Made by a program: the position numbers and the translations under genes
Notes under the pieces: model-generated
Told to the model about the DNA's origin: nothing
The model's database searches: none
The model's input: only the letters and a program-made list of their open reading frames with translations
Origin: Spodoptera frugiperda
Taxonomy: Eukaryota > Arthropoda > Insecta > Lepidoptera > Noctuidae
NCBI RefSeq assembly: GCF_023101765.2
Contig: NC_064225.1
Location: 5,456,001 to 5,520,000, forward strand
Reading direction: 5' to 3'
Length of the DNA: 64,000 bases
In this document: positions 40,988 through 53,627 of the stretch, in pieces
How the letters are laid out: each line of letters starts with the position of its first letter
Numbering within the stretch: the stretch's first letter is position 1

Positions 40988-41127
40988 TGGTGCACATTAC
41001 GGCGCTTAGTGCCTTTGTATATTGTACACCTACTTTTCACCAAGTATAAACCTATAGCCATATTCCGTGCACAATATACAACAGAGTTTTTTCGAAAACC
41101 CAAAAATAAGCCCAGCAAAACTTTGTC
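40988..41127 (-). repeat. tRNA-derived SINE (family B), fragment
   Basis: GGTGCACATTACGGCGC, TTGTACACCTACTTTTCACC, TTTTTTCGAAAACCC and GCCCAGCAAAACTTTG. The head is missing; it is followed at once by another repeat. Confidence 0.6.
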
Positions 41128-41154
41128 AGACTCAGGAATTGTAGGGCAGATGCC

Positions 41155-41320
41155 TGATCCGGAGCTGCGGACTACCTAGCGGGTTTACCGGAGCTCCGGC
41201 TCGAAAGGCAGGAGTAGGAACGGGGTGGTTTTTAGTCAGTAAGAGTCTGACACTCCCTCCCGCCTCGCCCAAGGCGGGAGAAGTCATTGGATGATTTTCG
41301 CCCCTCGGGAAAAAAAAAAA
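41155..41320 (-). repeat. SINE-like repeat, 'CTCCCGCC' family, complete reverse copy
   Basis: GATCCGGAGCTGCGGACTAC, CGGGTTTACCGGAGCTCCGG, AACGGGGTGGTTTTTAGTCA, GACACTCCCTCCCGCCTCG and CATTGGATGATTTTC, ending in a homopolymer. A good reference copy. Confidence 0.75.
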
Positions 41321-41775
41321 CCCGTGCGTAGCAGTTGCATTTGACCAACCACTCGACCTACGAGGCAGTGAAAAATCTGACAACCATTTACGAAATGTAT
41401 AAATAAAACACGTTTCAGAACAGCCTGTGTATAAAATTGATAAAATGGCTGACCGCATGATGTGATGGACTTAGAGAGAAACTGGCAGAAATAATATTTA
41501 GGTTCAATAAATCCATTAGCTTCACAGTACTTAGACGTAAATACAATAATTGAATCAAATTTTAATGGCTCCACAATGACTATTCTTACTAATTCTGTTC
41601 AACATAAATTGAGTGGATCGGTATTAGGTATTTTGTATTAAATCATTTGTATTTCGTTAGAATAATATTTGAGATATCATGTTTTGTAATTTTATTTTTG
41701 CTGCCCAAAGAGGTTGATTGATAAAGGTTATGATGTCAACTCATTCGAAACTTAAATATATTTGAAAAACAAAAA

Positions 41776-41913
41776 AGAGTAGCAGCGCGACAATCGCCGC
41801 GTCGTGTGTCGCGGAATGCTGCTCATGAATATGACCCTCTTGCATGGCTTGAAACTAGTCGAGTTCCTCGTCAAACAGTTACGTGAGTAAGCCGATAACA
41901 TAATAATTAACAA
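41776..41913 (+). mobile_element. foldback MITE (TGTTTGACGAGGAAC family), copy 2
   Basis: TAGCAGCGCGACAATCGCC, GTGTCGCGGAATGCTGCTC, GCATGGCTTGAAACTAGTCG and GTTCCTCGTCAAACAGTTAC, then GTAAGCCGATAACATAATAA. Right arm and centre only; the left arm is absent. Confidence 0.65.
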
Positions 41914-41947
41914 AAATTAGTATGATGTAAACAATTTATTTGCATAC

Positions 41948-42060
41948 TTGAGTTTGTTTCGACATTTCTTCTCAGAGTAGTCTCATAGGAAATGCCTCAT
42001 ATAGTTATTTAAGAGATTGACGTGTAAAAGAGTTACATTGTAACCTATTTGCAAAAATAA
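41948..42060 (+). repeat. GCATTTCTTCTCAGAGTAGTC repeat, copy 2
   Basis: GTTTCGACATTTCTTCTCAG, AGGAAATGCCTCAT, GATTGACGTGTAAAAGAG, TTGTAACCTATTTGCA. It directly follows the MITE above. Confidence 0.55.
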
Positions 42061-42479
42061 AAACCATTTATCATTACCACTTGCTGTGTGGATGTGTCGG
42101 AGATAGGAGATATCTTACCTTCAATGAACCATTAGCAAATCTCTATTTACCATTTGAATAATTAACAACCACAAACTACATTATTCAAAAACATAATCCA
42201 AATTAAATAAATCTTTACACACACATAGATGTAGAACTTAAACCAAACTAGAATCAACCCTAATCATTTGTATCATAAAGCATAATTTCCAATATCTACC
42301 TTGCGAATAGATGTTGTTTGGCCTGGCCTAGTAATTACCGAGTGCTAATTGAGTAACGTATCAGACAGTATTTGAGCCTTCGGACTAACTTGTTACATAT
42401 ACTGTGAAAAATTAGGTTTACATAACAACATTGTAGTAGTATTTCATTGAGGACAGGAGAAATATCGAGAGAACATCTT

Positions 42480-42597
42480 TTTTTGACGGGGGGCGGGGTC
42501 ATGCAATGACTTCTCCCTCTCCGTCTTGGGCGAAACGAGAGGGAGTGTCAGACTATTACTGACTAAAAACTATCCAGTTCCTACTCTTGCTTTGAGC
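42480..42597 (+). repeat. SINE-like repeat, 'CTCCCGCC' family
   Basis: CATGCAATGACTTCTCCCTC, TTGGGCGAAACGAGAGGG, AGTGTCAGACTATTACTGAC, CTATCCAGTTCCTACTC. Confidence 0.65.
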
Positions 42598-42634
42598 CGA
42601 ACAACACGGATTTTAAATAAGCAAAAAAAAAATC

Positions 42635-42909
42635 TACGTCGCGCCTTTAATCCCCGAAGGGGTAGGCAGAGGTGCACATTATAGCACGTAATGCTACTGT
42701 ACAATGTACACCCACTTTTCAAAATTTATGTTGTAAGTCCCATGTAATAAATAGGTGATATTTTTAGACCTATTGCCATTTTCAGACTCCGTCTTACTAC
42801 TGAGAACTTTTGAAAATCCGAAATAAAGCCCAGCAATACTTTGCCCGGACCCGAGACTCCTTGCCAGTCAACAGCAGTCGCACTTGCAACCACTCGGCTA
42901 ACGAAGCAA
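42635..42909 (-). repeat. tRNA-derived SINE (family B), near complete
   Basis: Reverse: CGCCTTTAATCCCCGAAGGG, GGTGCACATTATAGCACG, GTACACCCACTTTTC, then the head TGCCAGTCAACAGCAGTCGC, ACTTGCAACCACTCGGC and TAACGAAGC. The B box is damaged. Confidence 0.7.
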
Positions 42910-43397
42910 TCTATACATAGAACACAACCTAAAAGAATAGCACGCAGAGTACTATTTTTTATACAAAGGCTTATTTTTAAGACGCAACACCATTCACAGT
43001 GACAGTTAGTAAAATAATTTACGTCGGCTCAAAGGACCACACTTGGTACTCTAGAAAAATAACGATCAAGCATTTTTATCTTTGAACAATTTTTCGTCAC
43101 ATTCTAAGTATTATCTCAGATTATTACAGCACGTTTCAGGCTCCCAATATTTGATGCGAAGGACGTCTAGAGGTTACGTCCAATAAACGTATCTATACAT
43201 ACATTTACTAGAATCCATATTAATATCATAAAATAAATGGCAAATTAAGTTTGTCTGGTATTTTTTGTGCTAAAACCGTCAAGGTGATTTCGATGTAATT
43301 TGCGTTAAAATCAATGTCAATGACGTTGGTTTATGTAATAGAATATTTGGTTTCTTATTTTCTGAAGAAGCGCAGTGGTAGGTCATATTTATATTTT

Positions 43398-43660
43398 CAC
43401 TAGCGTCTGCCAGCGGCTTCGCCCACATTTCAGTGGGATAAATGTTTTAACAGATAAAGTATTATTTTATTCATTTTGTCAACCGACTACAGAAAGAAGG
43501 AGGTTCTCTATTTGACTTGTATGTATGTATGTTTATGCGCAATTATTTCACGATTGGTTCACTCATTTTGATGCAGTTTTCAGAAAAGTGTTGGTAACAC
43601 TTCGGAGCAGGTTTTAGTATATTCAACTTCAAAAAGAGGAGGTTCAAGTCGGTTTTGTTT
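43398..43660 (+). repeat. TE fragment with two ACCGACT/AGGAGGTTC blocks
   Basis: Starts CTGCCAGCGGCTTCGCCCAC (compare 62577), then TCAACCGACTACAGAAAGAA, GGAGGTTCTC, TTTGATGCAGTTTTCAGAAA and a second AAAAAGAGGAGGTTCAAGTC. Confidence 0.5.
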
Positions 43661-44540
43661 CAACGTAAGTCACTGAACATTATTCAAAACAGGAATTTTT
43701 GTTCAAAATATTCCATTACACCCTACTTAACTTTTAAAAAACTTTAAACAGCTACAACTCTTTTAAATCAACCTTTAATAGGGGCTCAAAGGAACAAGAG
43801 CAAACTGTTATTGTCGTAGCGCCTGTCACCCGCGGCTAAATTCATTTAAACGAGAAAAAATGGCAAAAATTGGGAAAGATAAAATACTCCATGCTTTTAG
43901 AGGTGTCAAAATAATATAACGTAATGACCGTCTTTTTAATTTTCGAAAGGATGGGCAGAGCTGCATTGTTATGTTAATAGTTCTCTGTAATAAGACTGAC
44001 TGTTGATGAAATCGACTGATGAAATCGACGACTTATAATAGTATACTACAACATAATATAACTATTAGAATTCGATTCACAAACTTTATTTTTTTTCCAT
44101 ACTAAAGTGACCCACCCTACTATGTATGGTGTTACAGTTAGACTTCTGCCTACCTCTTTGGGATTAATAGGTGTTAATTCTAGTGGCAGCGTGCGTGACT
44201 GCTATTGCACATGTATAAGAGAGTAAATTTTTTCTCAATTAGTTCATTTGAGTAGGCCGTTATTTTCAATAAATTTAGTATGTGTAAGGATAGTTATCAC
44301 ACAAAAATTAATAGATCGTGATAAATACTTATTTACTGTTATATATGTGCACCTTCACTACACAACCAGAAAATAAAAATGGGGTAATCTTAAGACTTTC
44401 CTACGCTTTAACATTTATACAGCTTTAAAATCGTAGTACAGCTTTATAGCCATTACCACTGCAGCGCTGGTGAGAAGTGGGCGCACTATAAAATATTGTG
44501 TAAGTACTATTCCACACTATAATCTAACGTGCAACATCAA

Positions 44541-44870
44541 CACGCCTTTTATTACCCGAAGGCGCCGACATAGGTGCACATAATCATGAATAAAAATACC
44601 TACTTTTCACCATTTATGGGTCTCATACATACATAACCTCACATCTGTCTCTCATAGGGACATAGACAATGGAACACCAATTGGCACGAATCTTATGGGT
44701 CTTATGTAATAGAAGGTGAGTCTATTGCCATAATATACTATCAGGCACAATTCCTGACTTCAGACTGAAACGTCAATTTTCGGAAATCCGAAATTATCCA
44801 ATATGACTTTACCAAATCCAGGACCGGAATCCGAGACCCCTGCTCGAGAAATTTCTCAACCAACAAGGCA
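44541..44870 (-). repeat. tRNA-derived SINE (family B) with a roughly 70-base insertion
   Basis: Reverse: ACGCCTTTTATTACCCGAAG, GGTGCACATAATCATG and CTACTTTTCACCATTTATGG; extra sequence (about 44630-44700, ACATAACCTCACATCTGTCT...) interrupts it. It then continues through CTATTGCCATAATATAC to a degraded head ending CTCAACCAACAAGGC. Confidence 0.65.
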
Positions 44871-47256
44871 TTTCCTTTCATATAACTTCAACAAAATAAC
44901 ACTTACCTACCAGGCGTAACGTTTATTCTCAAAACTTAGAAGATCTTCTAAGACTCCCCAAAAACTCAATAAAGTGAGTACAATATGGACATTTGGCTAA
45001 TTGCGAGCACCCTATGGGATACTTAGTTCACCTTACAATACAGAACGAGGGTACGGTTAGCAATGATTAGATTCTGCTAGGATAAGCGTCTCCAATTAGT
45101 ATGGCAGTTAGTAAACCCCACCTTTTGTTCCAAGTTCCGTTACAAATTAATTTTATGAGAAAGACGTTTTTGGTCCTTCGGTACGCGGTACGCGGAAGTT
45201 TTGTGGTTCATATTATAATTATTAATTTTGGATTTAATTGTTTTATGTTTGTTTGTAAGGTTTATTTGGATATGTTATGTTTGATGTCATATTTTAACGA
45301 TATTGTTTTTTTATTATTATTAAAATGTTGCAAATTCGTAAGTGATTTATTGAAGGTAAAGAATTACTGGGATTGATGATCAACAACCTAAATGACTTTA
45401 TTTTTTTATTAATTCACCATTGGTCTATTGGTCTCAGATACATAGAATAGTTTCCTATGAACACACTGCTTGGCATGCGGATTGACTGTTTAAGTAATGT
45501 TAAAACCTTAAATCAAGTCATCATTATCGTCAACAGACGTAAGACGAAACCTCTCCCTAAGAAGGGGGATGCTATGATCATGCAGCTTGGAATTCGTAGT
45601 TAAGTCACCAATCTTTTTACGGTATGTTCCTGCTCATTCATCGGTGTCTGGTCGCAGTTTTAGTACATACCTCGGTCCACTACTCAACTCAAGTAATCAT
45701 CAATAACTTTACTAACTACGATAATCCACAACCCTCTAACAGTTCATTACAAAATTTCAAATCAACGCAAACCAATTCCAAATATCCATTTACTATTTAG
45801 CAACAAAGTACCCGGCTTGCACTCTGTCAGTGACATTTCGATAAATTACTGTCAATGTCGATGTCGATGGGGCCATCCATATTTCATAATAAAACAACAG
45901 AATCCTAATTCCTAACTTCGGCTATATAATAGCTAGTATCATTCGAGTTTGTAGCCTCTATCCATCAAAGTCCATGTTTTCTCAAAGTTACTTTAAAGTC
46001 CCCCCCTAATGAGGTTATCCGACAAAATTGGGATAAAATGGTGTCGCATTTTCATTATTCGCATTATTCGTGCGTTGGACTTTCTAATTTTGGCGGATAA
46101 TGCTTAGGTGTTGAGCGGTATCGATTATAGATTACCGCCTTTATAGTCTGTGTGTTGGAGTATTAAGTTGGACATAGAGCGCATTTTGAATGATATCTAC
46201 CTAATAAAATCATTGTTTGAAAACAACTAACATACTAACAACAAAATAAATCTCTTTTAACAATCAATAAAATTATTTTAAAGCCCATTATTGGTCACAA
46301 AAAGATTTGAAATATCAACTTCGTTTGCAGACCGTAAACCAATTCTGTAACAACACTGATGTAAAGCACATGCCTTTTGCTAACCAAGAGTAATAAAGAA
46401 TCGGGCACTACTATATAATTTATGTATAATTTATAACTATAAAATATTATATTTTACTAAATACAGTATAATTTATTAAACCAAAATAAATTGTGAGGTA
46501 GTCTTTATAGGTAACTAATTGTCTAAAGCAACATTTATTATTGCGTTTAAGCGTTGTCAAATCACTACCCAAAGGCCTATCTATCTGTACGCGCTATATG
46601 TAGCAATCAATCAGAAGCAATTGTTTCCGCTCCACGTTTTATTTGTAAGATGTGAACCCATCGGCTGAGATAGGAGGGAGCGCTCTCGAAGGTATTATGA
46701 CGTTAACAGTTTTACATTACATCGGTCAATGAACTCTGAGGAAAAGTAACTTGTAACTTTTCAAGCTTTGGACTTGTAGGGTTATGTTTTGGTTGGGGGA
46801 GAGTGATTGTGGTTATCTGGTTTTATATTTGATCATTTATTTATTATTTTATTTACACACATATAACACAGAAGACAATAGATAATATAAAGATTTAGTG
46901 CTACTACATATTCCTATTGGAATTACTTTGAACTGTTAATTATGTGATTAATAAAAATAAATTAATATTTTCTTTAGTACATAATAATTGTATGGTTATG
47001 TAAGCAGGTGTGAATAAGTCCACACTATTTTATTAATTGCATAGTATGTATTATCACCTAGACACATTAATAAACACACGATTTATTCCTAAAGTGGTTG
47101 ATAGACGTCTCGGTAACCTAAAAAGTATTATGCGATCAGAACAATCACAATAATAGTAGAATAAACAAGCATATGACATGATGTTGACAACTTTAATACT
47201 TAAGAATATACACCTCTGCTTAACCCTTTGAAGAAGCCTTCAGGACTTAGTACAAT

Positions 47257-47483
47257 GTCACGCCATTTATCCCTGAAAGGGTACGCACACCCACTTTTAC
47301 CAATTGTGTTATAAGTTCTACGTAATTGTGGGTGAGCCTATTGCCATATACCGGGCACAATTCAAAACTCCGTGCTATTACTGAGACATTTTCGAAAATA
47401 ACCCACCAATGCTTTGCTCGACCCGGGAATCGAACCCGAGACCTCTTGTCCGGCAGTCGCACTTGCGAATACTCGACTAACAC
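47257..47483 (-). repeat. tRNA-derived SINE (family B), intact head
   Basis: Reverse copy; the head retains GGGAATCGAACCCGAGACC (good B box), CGGCAGTCGCACTTGCG and ACTCGACTAAC (A-box region). The body runs from GTCACGCCATTTATCCC. Confidence 0.8.
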
Positions 47484-48016
47484 TTTTAATTTATAGAAAT
47501 GTTTAATATATTAACATAGAGACTCAGCGACCCCACAGTCAAACCATTACAACGGTTTTGTGGGGTTTAGTCTATTATAATGTAATTTATATGGAAAAGA
47601 AATAAATAATAACGAGGCAATCAGTCCTTTAGGACTTACAATCAATAAATCATCTTCCCCCAGCATTTTAACTAAAATCATCAAGAGAAACAATTCCAGT
47701 TTCATACAATGCGCCACGCAGCACGGACGGTAACATTAGCCCATTAGATTTTGTGCATTTACTATGCAAATACAGGTGCTAATGGGAATGCTCATTCAGG
47801 GCCAATTACAGCTCTAATGATGACAAAAACTTCAACGTCCTAATTTGATGTTGGTAAATTGCTTAATTTCAAGCTTTTCATTAACGGCTACTCTACTTAG
47901 TGTCAAACGCAGTCATTTTGATTAACTTTAATGCTGAAAATAAAGGAAATTTTAGAGTGGGGTTTGATGTTTAGTTTTTTTGGTGGATTTTAAATAATTT
48001 TACTATTTTTTTGTGC

Positions 48017-48319
48017 TACGTCAGCCCTTTTTCTGAAGGGGTAGACAGAGTCGCACATAACGGCACGTAATGCTGCTATACAATATACACCCTCTTTTTA
48101 CTTTTGTATATATGTATACCACCATAGGATAAGTAGGAATTTACATGGGACCTATTACTGTTGCCATATACCGGGTACAATTCCAGACTCCGTGCTACTT
48201 ACTGAGATTTTTCGAAAATCTGAAGAAAGTTCAGTAATACTTTGCCCGATCTGGGAATAAATCCGAGACCCGTTATACGGCACTCGCACTTGTGACCACT
48301 CGACCCTAACGAGGCAGTC
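48017..48319 (-). repeat. tRNA-derived SINE (family B)
   Basis: Reverse copy with a roughly 45-base expansion in the body (about 48105-48150). The head includes GGGAATAAATCCGAGACC and CGACCCTAACGAGGCAG, so the B box is mutated. Confidence 0.72.
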
Positions 48320-49079
48320 TATTTCACTATTTTGAATCCTCAAAAAAGTAGGAAGAGTAATCTATATGTTAAAAATATCATAAAATAGAGGCTGAATCTA
48401 TTGACATATACATTTTTTAAATAATATTATAGCTATACCAATTTGAAACAGAATCTTAGACCTTGTGATAGAGAGTAGCACTTGCGAACAACTACCTCCG
48501 TCAGTTACTGTTATGAAACCATATATCGAATAACCCACATGGAACACGACTAAGAGTTTGGAATCCCTATCAAACAAAAACCGTCTTTAACCCCTAGACA
48601 ATAAAGTTTATTCTCAAACACTTCACCAAACCTCTTCCTTATACACTAAAGATAGTATATCGTTCGACCACCACTTACTACAAAAGCCTACTACACAGGT
48701 AATCCAGGGTCATCTCAAGATGACAGGTTGCTGTGTCATGTGTCATTAAAGGTGAGAAATGTGTGTGTCTACAATCCTATATTGTCTCACTGGACTCTAG
48801 AAATGCTATGTCATATAAACTCAGTTATTGTTCTACCGTTACTATGCCATATCTTAAGGCGTCTTGAAGGACCATTTAATTGTTGGAGACAAAAAGACTA
48901 CGAACCGAAGGACCAAGTGTTTGTTTTGAACTATGTTGTATGTATAATGTATCATTAGTTAATTGTATAAATGCAAATGTGTATCTGCTTATTTGTCTTT
49001 CTTTCACGTCGTAGCAGAAAGGTTTTAAGATATGATATTTGTGTCTAGAGATAATTATCTAAGCTATGCAGTCATTTAG

Positions 49080-49290
49080 GATAATTTATTTCTTTGATCA
49101 AACGAAGAGCACGCAAAGTCACATGCGGATAGTTAGTTATGTTATAAAAATTAGGAAACCCGGCGAACTCCGTTTCTCCACCGATGATTTTCTTTGATAT
49201 AAACTTAACAGAGTCCAACGAATGCAAAACCATGGAAATCGGTTCGTGGGTTCTGGCGTTATAGCGTCAGAAAGGAAAACCCGACTTGAT
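49080..49290. mobile_element. Helitron-type fragment
   Basis: AAACCCGGCGAACTCCGTTT, CATGGAAATCGGTTCGTGGG and TATAGCGTCAGAAAGGAAAA are blocks of a common lepidopteran element. No terminal TC or CTRR could be fixed. Confidence 0.45.
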
Positions 49291-50248
49291 TTTATATTAT
49301 ACCTAACTACTAAGTAATGTAATATAAGATATAATATACAAAATGTATATTAAAATTCTTATGTCGAACGCAAATGAAAACTAGAGGAAATTTAGTACAA
49401 TAAGTACCTGATTATAGTAAAATAAGTATTAAAGCCGTATTTCATGTAAAAAAAACCCAATACTTGGGTACAACATTTTGTTTGGTAACTGCTAATTGGC
49501 TTACCTCTTATTACTACTAATAAATTGGTGAAGAGTAGGTAAGTATATACTCAAAAAACAACCAACCTACCTTATACTATGTAAACCACATAATGAGCCT
49601 TTGTAGGCAATAATATCTCATTACAGTAGCTAATGTTCTTCAAAATAATCTGACCTAATTTCGTAAGGAGACGAAATAAAACAATTATTCAAGCCTGGAA
49701 AATTTATTCTCAAGTAATAATTAAGAAAAAAAGCAACTGAAAGTTACCTAATGAATCGACTTTTTAACATCTTCAAACAATTTTTTTTGAGACCCCGAAG
49801 TCACTACGTAATTGATTTCAGTACTTTAACAATATTACGGGGCTTTTTATTAAAATAGTTTTTTTAGATACTTTTATGAGTTTGGTAATTTTTAAGTAGA
49901 AATGTTGAGTCTATTAATAAAGTAAGTTTAATTTGATTCCCGAAGGAGTAGGTGGAAAAAATACCTAGTAGTACCTAGCTTTCACCATGTTTATTATGTT
50001 CTAGTACCAGCTACAAGTAATAGGTCATGACATCTTTTGTTTTTAACCGAAAAAATGTATAGAAGTTCAATACTAATATGCCCGAACTCACAAACTAAAG
50101 TAACACTAAAGCACTAACAAGGCATGTACTCAAACAATTAAATAAATACACAATTCACACATTATAATGTACATACAAAACACTTTTAAAACACCATTTA
50201 CAATTGTAAGTATGAGCTGTAGTAAAAAAATAAAACGTTAATATCATT

Positions 50249-50327
50249 GCTACGTCTTCGTAGCCGAAACTACGCAGGCGTAGCGCTCGTAGCGTCGACT
50301 ACGAAGTCTCGTAGTAACCCGCTACGT
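50249..50327. repeat. dense CTACG/CGTAG motif array
   Basis: Eight occurrences of CTACG or its complement CGTAG in about 79 bases, in mixed orientation with irregular spacers (CTACGTCTTCGTAGC, CTACGCAGGCGTAGCG, CTACGAAGTCTCGTAG). Several adjacent pairs can form short hairpins. The segment is GC-rich in AT-rich DNA and resembles no gene. Confidence 0.85.
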
Positions 50328-50944
50328 CATAATAATTATGTAGAATGTTTTAATACAGATTGAGTCTAACTTCGCCGCTCGTATGCTATGATACTTTCAT
50401 TATATTATGAGCCGGTTGTAGTACTGAAAAGATAATTGCGCTTGTTTCACGTAATGGGGTAGGTAGGAGCGTAAAGATAAAGGATTGAATTTTACTAATT
50501 ATGTTATTTGTTACGATTTTATTGCTATGTAGCTAGCTCTTATTAAAAATCCAAATTAAACATGTTGAAAACTGTATGATTACTAGAAATTACTCTTTCA
50601 AAAAATCATATCTAAAGTCTTCTTGGTGAACAAAGTTTGTCACCAAGAGACGATTTCAACATTGAATCATCGAAAGTAACAATGGCGATAGTACGCATAT
50701 AGATAAATATCTATAGAACTCCCCTATATTTATAAAATAGCACGCACAATACAAACGAACTACTAATAAAAGAGATTGAGGCTCTATTTACACAGTAAGG
50801 AAAAACGTGACGATACATATATTTATATAAAACACACCCCGTATAAAAACATGGAATAATCTTGTTATAGCGAACAAAAATCCCTTTAGCCTGTCAAAAG
50901 AGGTTTGTATTAAAAGACTGGCACAGACAAAAATTCTTTAGTGG

Positions 50945-51291
50945 TTCGAAATTCAAAAATATGCAGCAGTGGTGGAATGCAACGCTCAGCTTCAATCGTT
51001 CGCAGAATGTCGACGAACGTATATTCAGTTCTCGCTTAGCCGCCGACCGGTGAGCACGCGTACTTCGACGGCGAAATGAACGAACCAATTCCGATAATTG
51101 ACGAATAAACGTGAGCTTATTAATTGGATTTACGGCGTTGTGATTGAGATACAAGACGATTTACATAGAAATTGTATTGTAAACGTGTTTCGATTAAACG
51201 AACAGTTTTTAATTATGAAATTTTGATTTTTCTGTGTGATGTGTTTGACACTGTGAGTCGTTATTGTGGTTTGTGTTGTTTTGTTTTTTAT
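50945..51291 (+). promoter_or_regulatory. GC-rich patch with initiator-like site and splice donors; candidate promoter/5' exon
   Basis: A CpG-rich stretch (50985-51085) contains TATTCAGTTCTCGC (arthropod TCAGT initiator-like, near 51030), then GCCGCCGACCGGTGAGC (possible donor at 51051). Further on, a good donor ATG|GTAAGT lies near 51291. This fits a noncoding first exon reading right, with the rest of the gene outside the window. No downstream exon was found, so it stays a candidate. A minus-strand frame (50894-51154) crosses it but has no recognisable domain. Confidence 0.35.
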
Positions 51292-51734
51292 GGTAAGTTG
51301 AAATTATTTTTAATTTTTTTATAGTTTCTAAAAACTTTTAATTATTAAAAAAAATATAAACAAATAAAAATAGTGTCATGCCTGCAAAAAATCATTAAAT
51401 TATAATGCCAAACATTAAATGAAATGCCAATATTTATAAAAAAAAAAAGTTATAGAACATAATAAGGTCCTTTGTGCCCTAAAAAATAAAATAAGTAGTT
51501 GACATTTCGCCCATATATTTTAAAATTCGATATCTTATTACTACATTCGATAACTACGTTTAAATCTTTCATTTTCATTATTAGTTACATAAAATATACA
51601 TACATACATATAGGAACCTATCCTTTGTTGAAACTACCTACCTCGCTATTGAGTAACAAAATTAATGTACCAAACTTTATCTTAATAGTTGTCGGCACGT
51701 CCTAAGAATAATAATTTGTCATTTTATGTATCAT

Positions 51735-53203
51735 AGCTTTTGCCCGCGACTTCGTTCGCGTGGAATAGTGACTTCCGGCAAATTTTTGGTTTTAACCACA
51801 TAGTTCCCGATCTCGCGGGATCTCTTCAAAAATGAGATGTGGATGATATTCCAGGGAACTCTTCAAAAATCAACATAATGAGCTCTGCGTTTGAATTTAA
51901 TAGATGTATACTCACTTAGGGCATTGAAAAAATAGTTTAAAAACGGACTTAAACTAACTTAAAACTAAAGAAAGCTACGAATTACGAATTTATAACAATT
52001 AAAAAAGAAACTATATTACAACCTATCCTCTATGCTATAATAACCAAGCTTAAACTAAATAATTTAAAAGAAACGACTTAAATCTAATCTAATTAATTTA
52101 TAAATTAGACTTACAATTTTATTAAAAAAACTAACTACAGTAACTACTAATAATCGATATCAAACTAAACCTACGTTAAATAGTTTAACCAAAAAACCAG
52201 GAAAACCCAACAAATAAACTTATTAATTGACAAATACAACGAAACCAATTTAGAATATACGAAACAGCAGGACCACTACAGACAAATAATCATACGACTG
52301 ATAATAAACTTTTTCTACGATAGTACCGAAGCGCTCGGCCGATACCCAACCAAATGAATGTAACGAAACCATAGCGCGATCTATTTCGATCCCAACGCCA
52401 TCTATCGAGGATAAAGACAACTTGGATTATTTATTTATACTCCGTTCGGGCATTTTCTTTGTACTAAAAGTTTAATTATATTGATATTATTTTTTTCATA
52501 CCTTTTTACTATTTATTTACTTTTTTCGATGAATTAAAACAATAACATGAACCGAAGTCGTGTAACGATCGACATAGAATTATCTATACTCCGTTAGAGC
52601 ATTTTCTTTGTACTAAATGTTTTATTATATTGATATTATTTTTTTCATACCTTTTTACTATTTATTTACTTTTTTCGATAAATTAAAACAATAACATGAA
52701 CCGAAGTCGTGTAACGATCGACATAGAATTATTTATAAATAATTTATTTCTTATTTTTATTTTTTGATTTTTGAAATAAAAATATATCTATGTCCTTTCT
52801 AAGGTTCTAAACTATATCTGTACCAAATTTCAACCAAATCCGTCAAATAGTTGCGGAGATTAATGGTATAAGCATAGAATGTTCGACGTGATTCTTTAAT
52901 TTGACATAACTTTTTTATTTATGAACCGATTGACATGAAACAAACACTAAATGTAAATTTAAGCATCCCACAATATATTCGTGAAAACCGCATCCAACTC
53001 GGATCAGCCGTTTCTGAGATTAGCGCGCACAGACGAACAGACAAACAGACAAACAGACAAACAGACAAACAGACAAACAGACAAAAAAAAAGTTAATTAC
53101 ATTTTTGGGTTCGACATCGACATAACAATAACCCCTGCTATTTTTTTATTTTTATTTTCAATGTACAGACAGCACTTTTCTACGATTTTATTATATGTAT
53201 AGA
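51735..53203 (-). mobile_element. non-autonomous Helitron, copy 3
   Basis: Near-identical to copy 2 at 15298-16833 in the same orientation. The right end TATGTATAGA before T is intact. At the left the terminal CTAG reads ATAG (in reverse CTAT), so the last base of the 3' end is changed or lost. Length about 1469 bp; the shortfall against copy 2 is accounted for by about 8 fewer CAGACAAA units (about 6 here, 53036-53084). No Rep/helicase. Confidence 0.87.
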
Positions 53204-53556
53204 TGACCGAAAAATTTCGGGACACTTTAGTCAGCTTATAAAGACATGGGTTTGGTAGGGATTTTTTAAAAGTGCGAATATTATTATGAGTTACATAAAC
53301 GTGGTCTTTGGAGACGAAATTTGTTAGTGAACATTGGTTTACTAAAACGAAATTGTTACGTATCAGTATTAGTTTTTAAAAACTATTTATTTTAAAATTA
53401 TAATATGTTACTATTTTAGAAGTAACGTATGTTTTAAATGAGTTACAGTACAGAATAAATATATCTAACTACATATATAAAAGGCAAAAAGGAGTTTGCC
53501 TTTTTCCTGTAAATGTTTGAGCATTTTGCGTATGTATCCAATTTATTACTCCCATT

Positions 53557-53627
53557 CCGTGTAATACGGGTTGGACTTAGTCATCCGGCACAAATCTAGA
53601 TTCCGTATTAGGTACTACTGAGAATTA
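53557..53627 (-). repeat. tRNA-derived SINE (family B), short fragment
   Basis: GTGTAATACGGGTTGGACTT, CCGGCACAAATCTAGATTCC and TACTACTGAGAATT resemble the middle of the family B body. Confidence 0.4.

Larger units (their letters stand above)
45000..50248. other. intergenic, AT-rich, only SINEs recognised
   Basis: Besides the SINEs at 47257 and 48017, a Helitron fragment at 49080-49290 and a weak family B fragment near 49938-50050, nothing is assignable. Open frames at 45101-45376 and 48728-48958 show no known motif or gene-like context. Confidence 0.5.

Noticed and set aside
45101..45376. 91-codon + strand open frame rich in hydrophobic residues
   Set aside because: Composition follows from T-rich DNA, with no start context or domain.
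48728..48958. 76-codon + strand frame with a mixed-composition C-terminal half
   Set aside because: Slightly protein-like, but with no known motif and no supporting exon structure.
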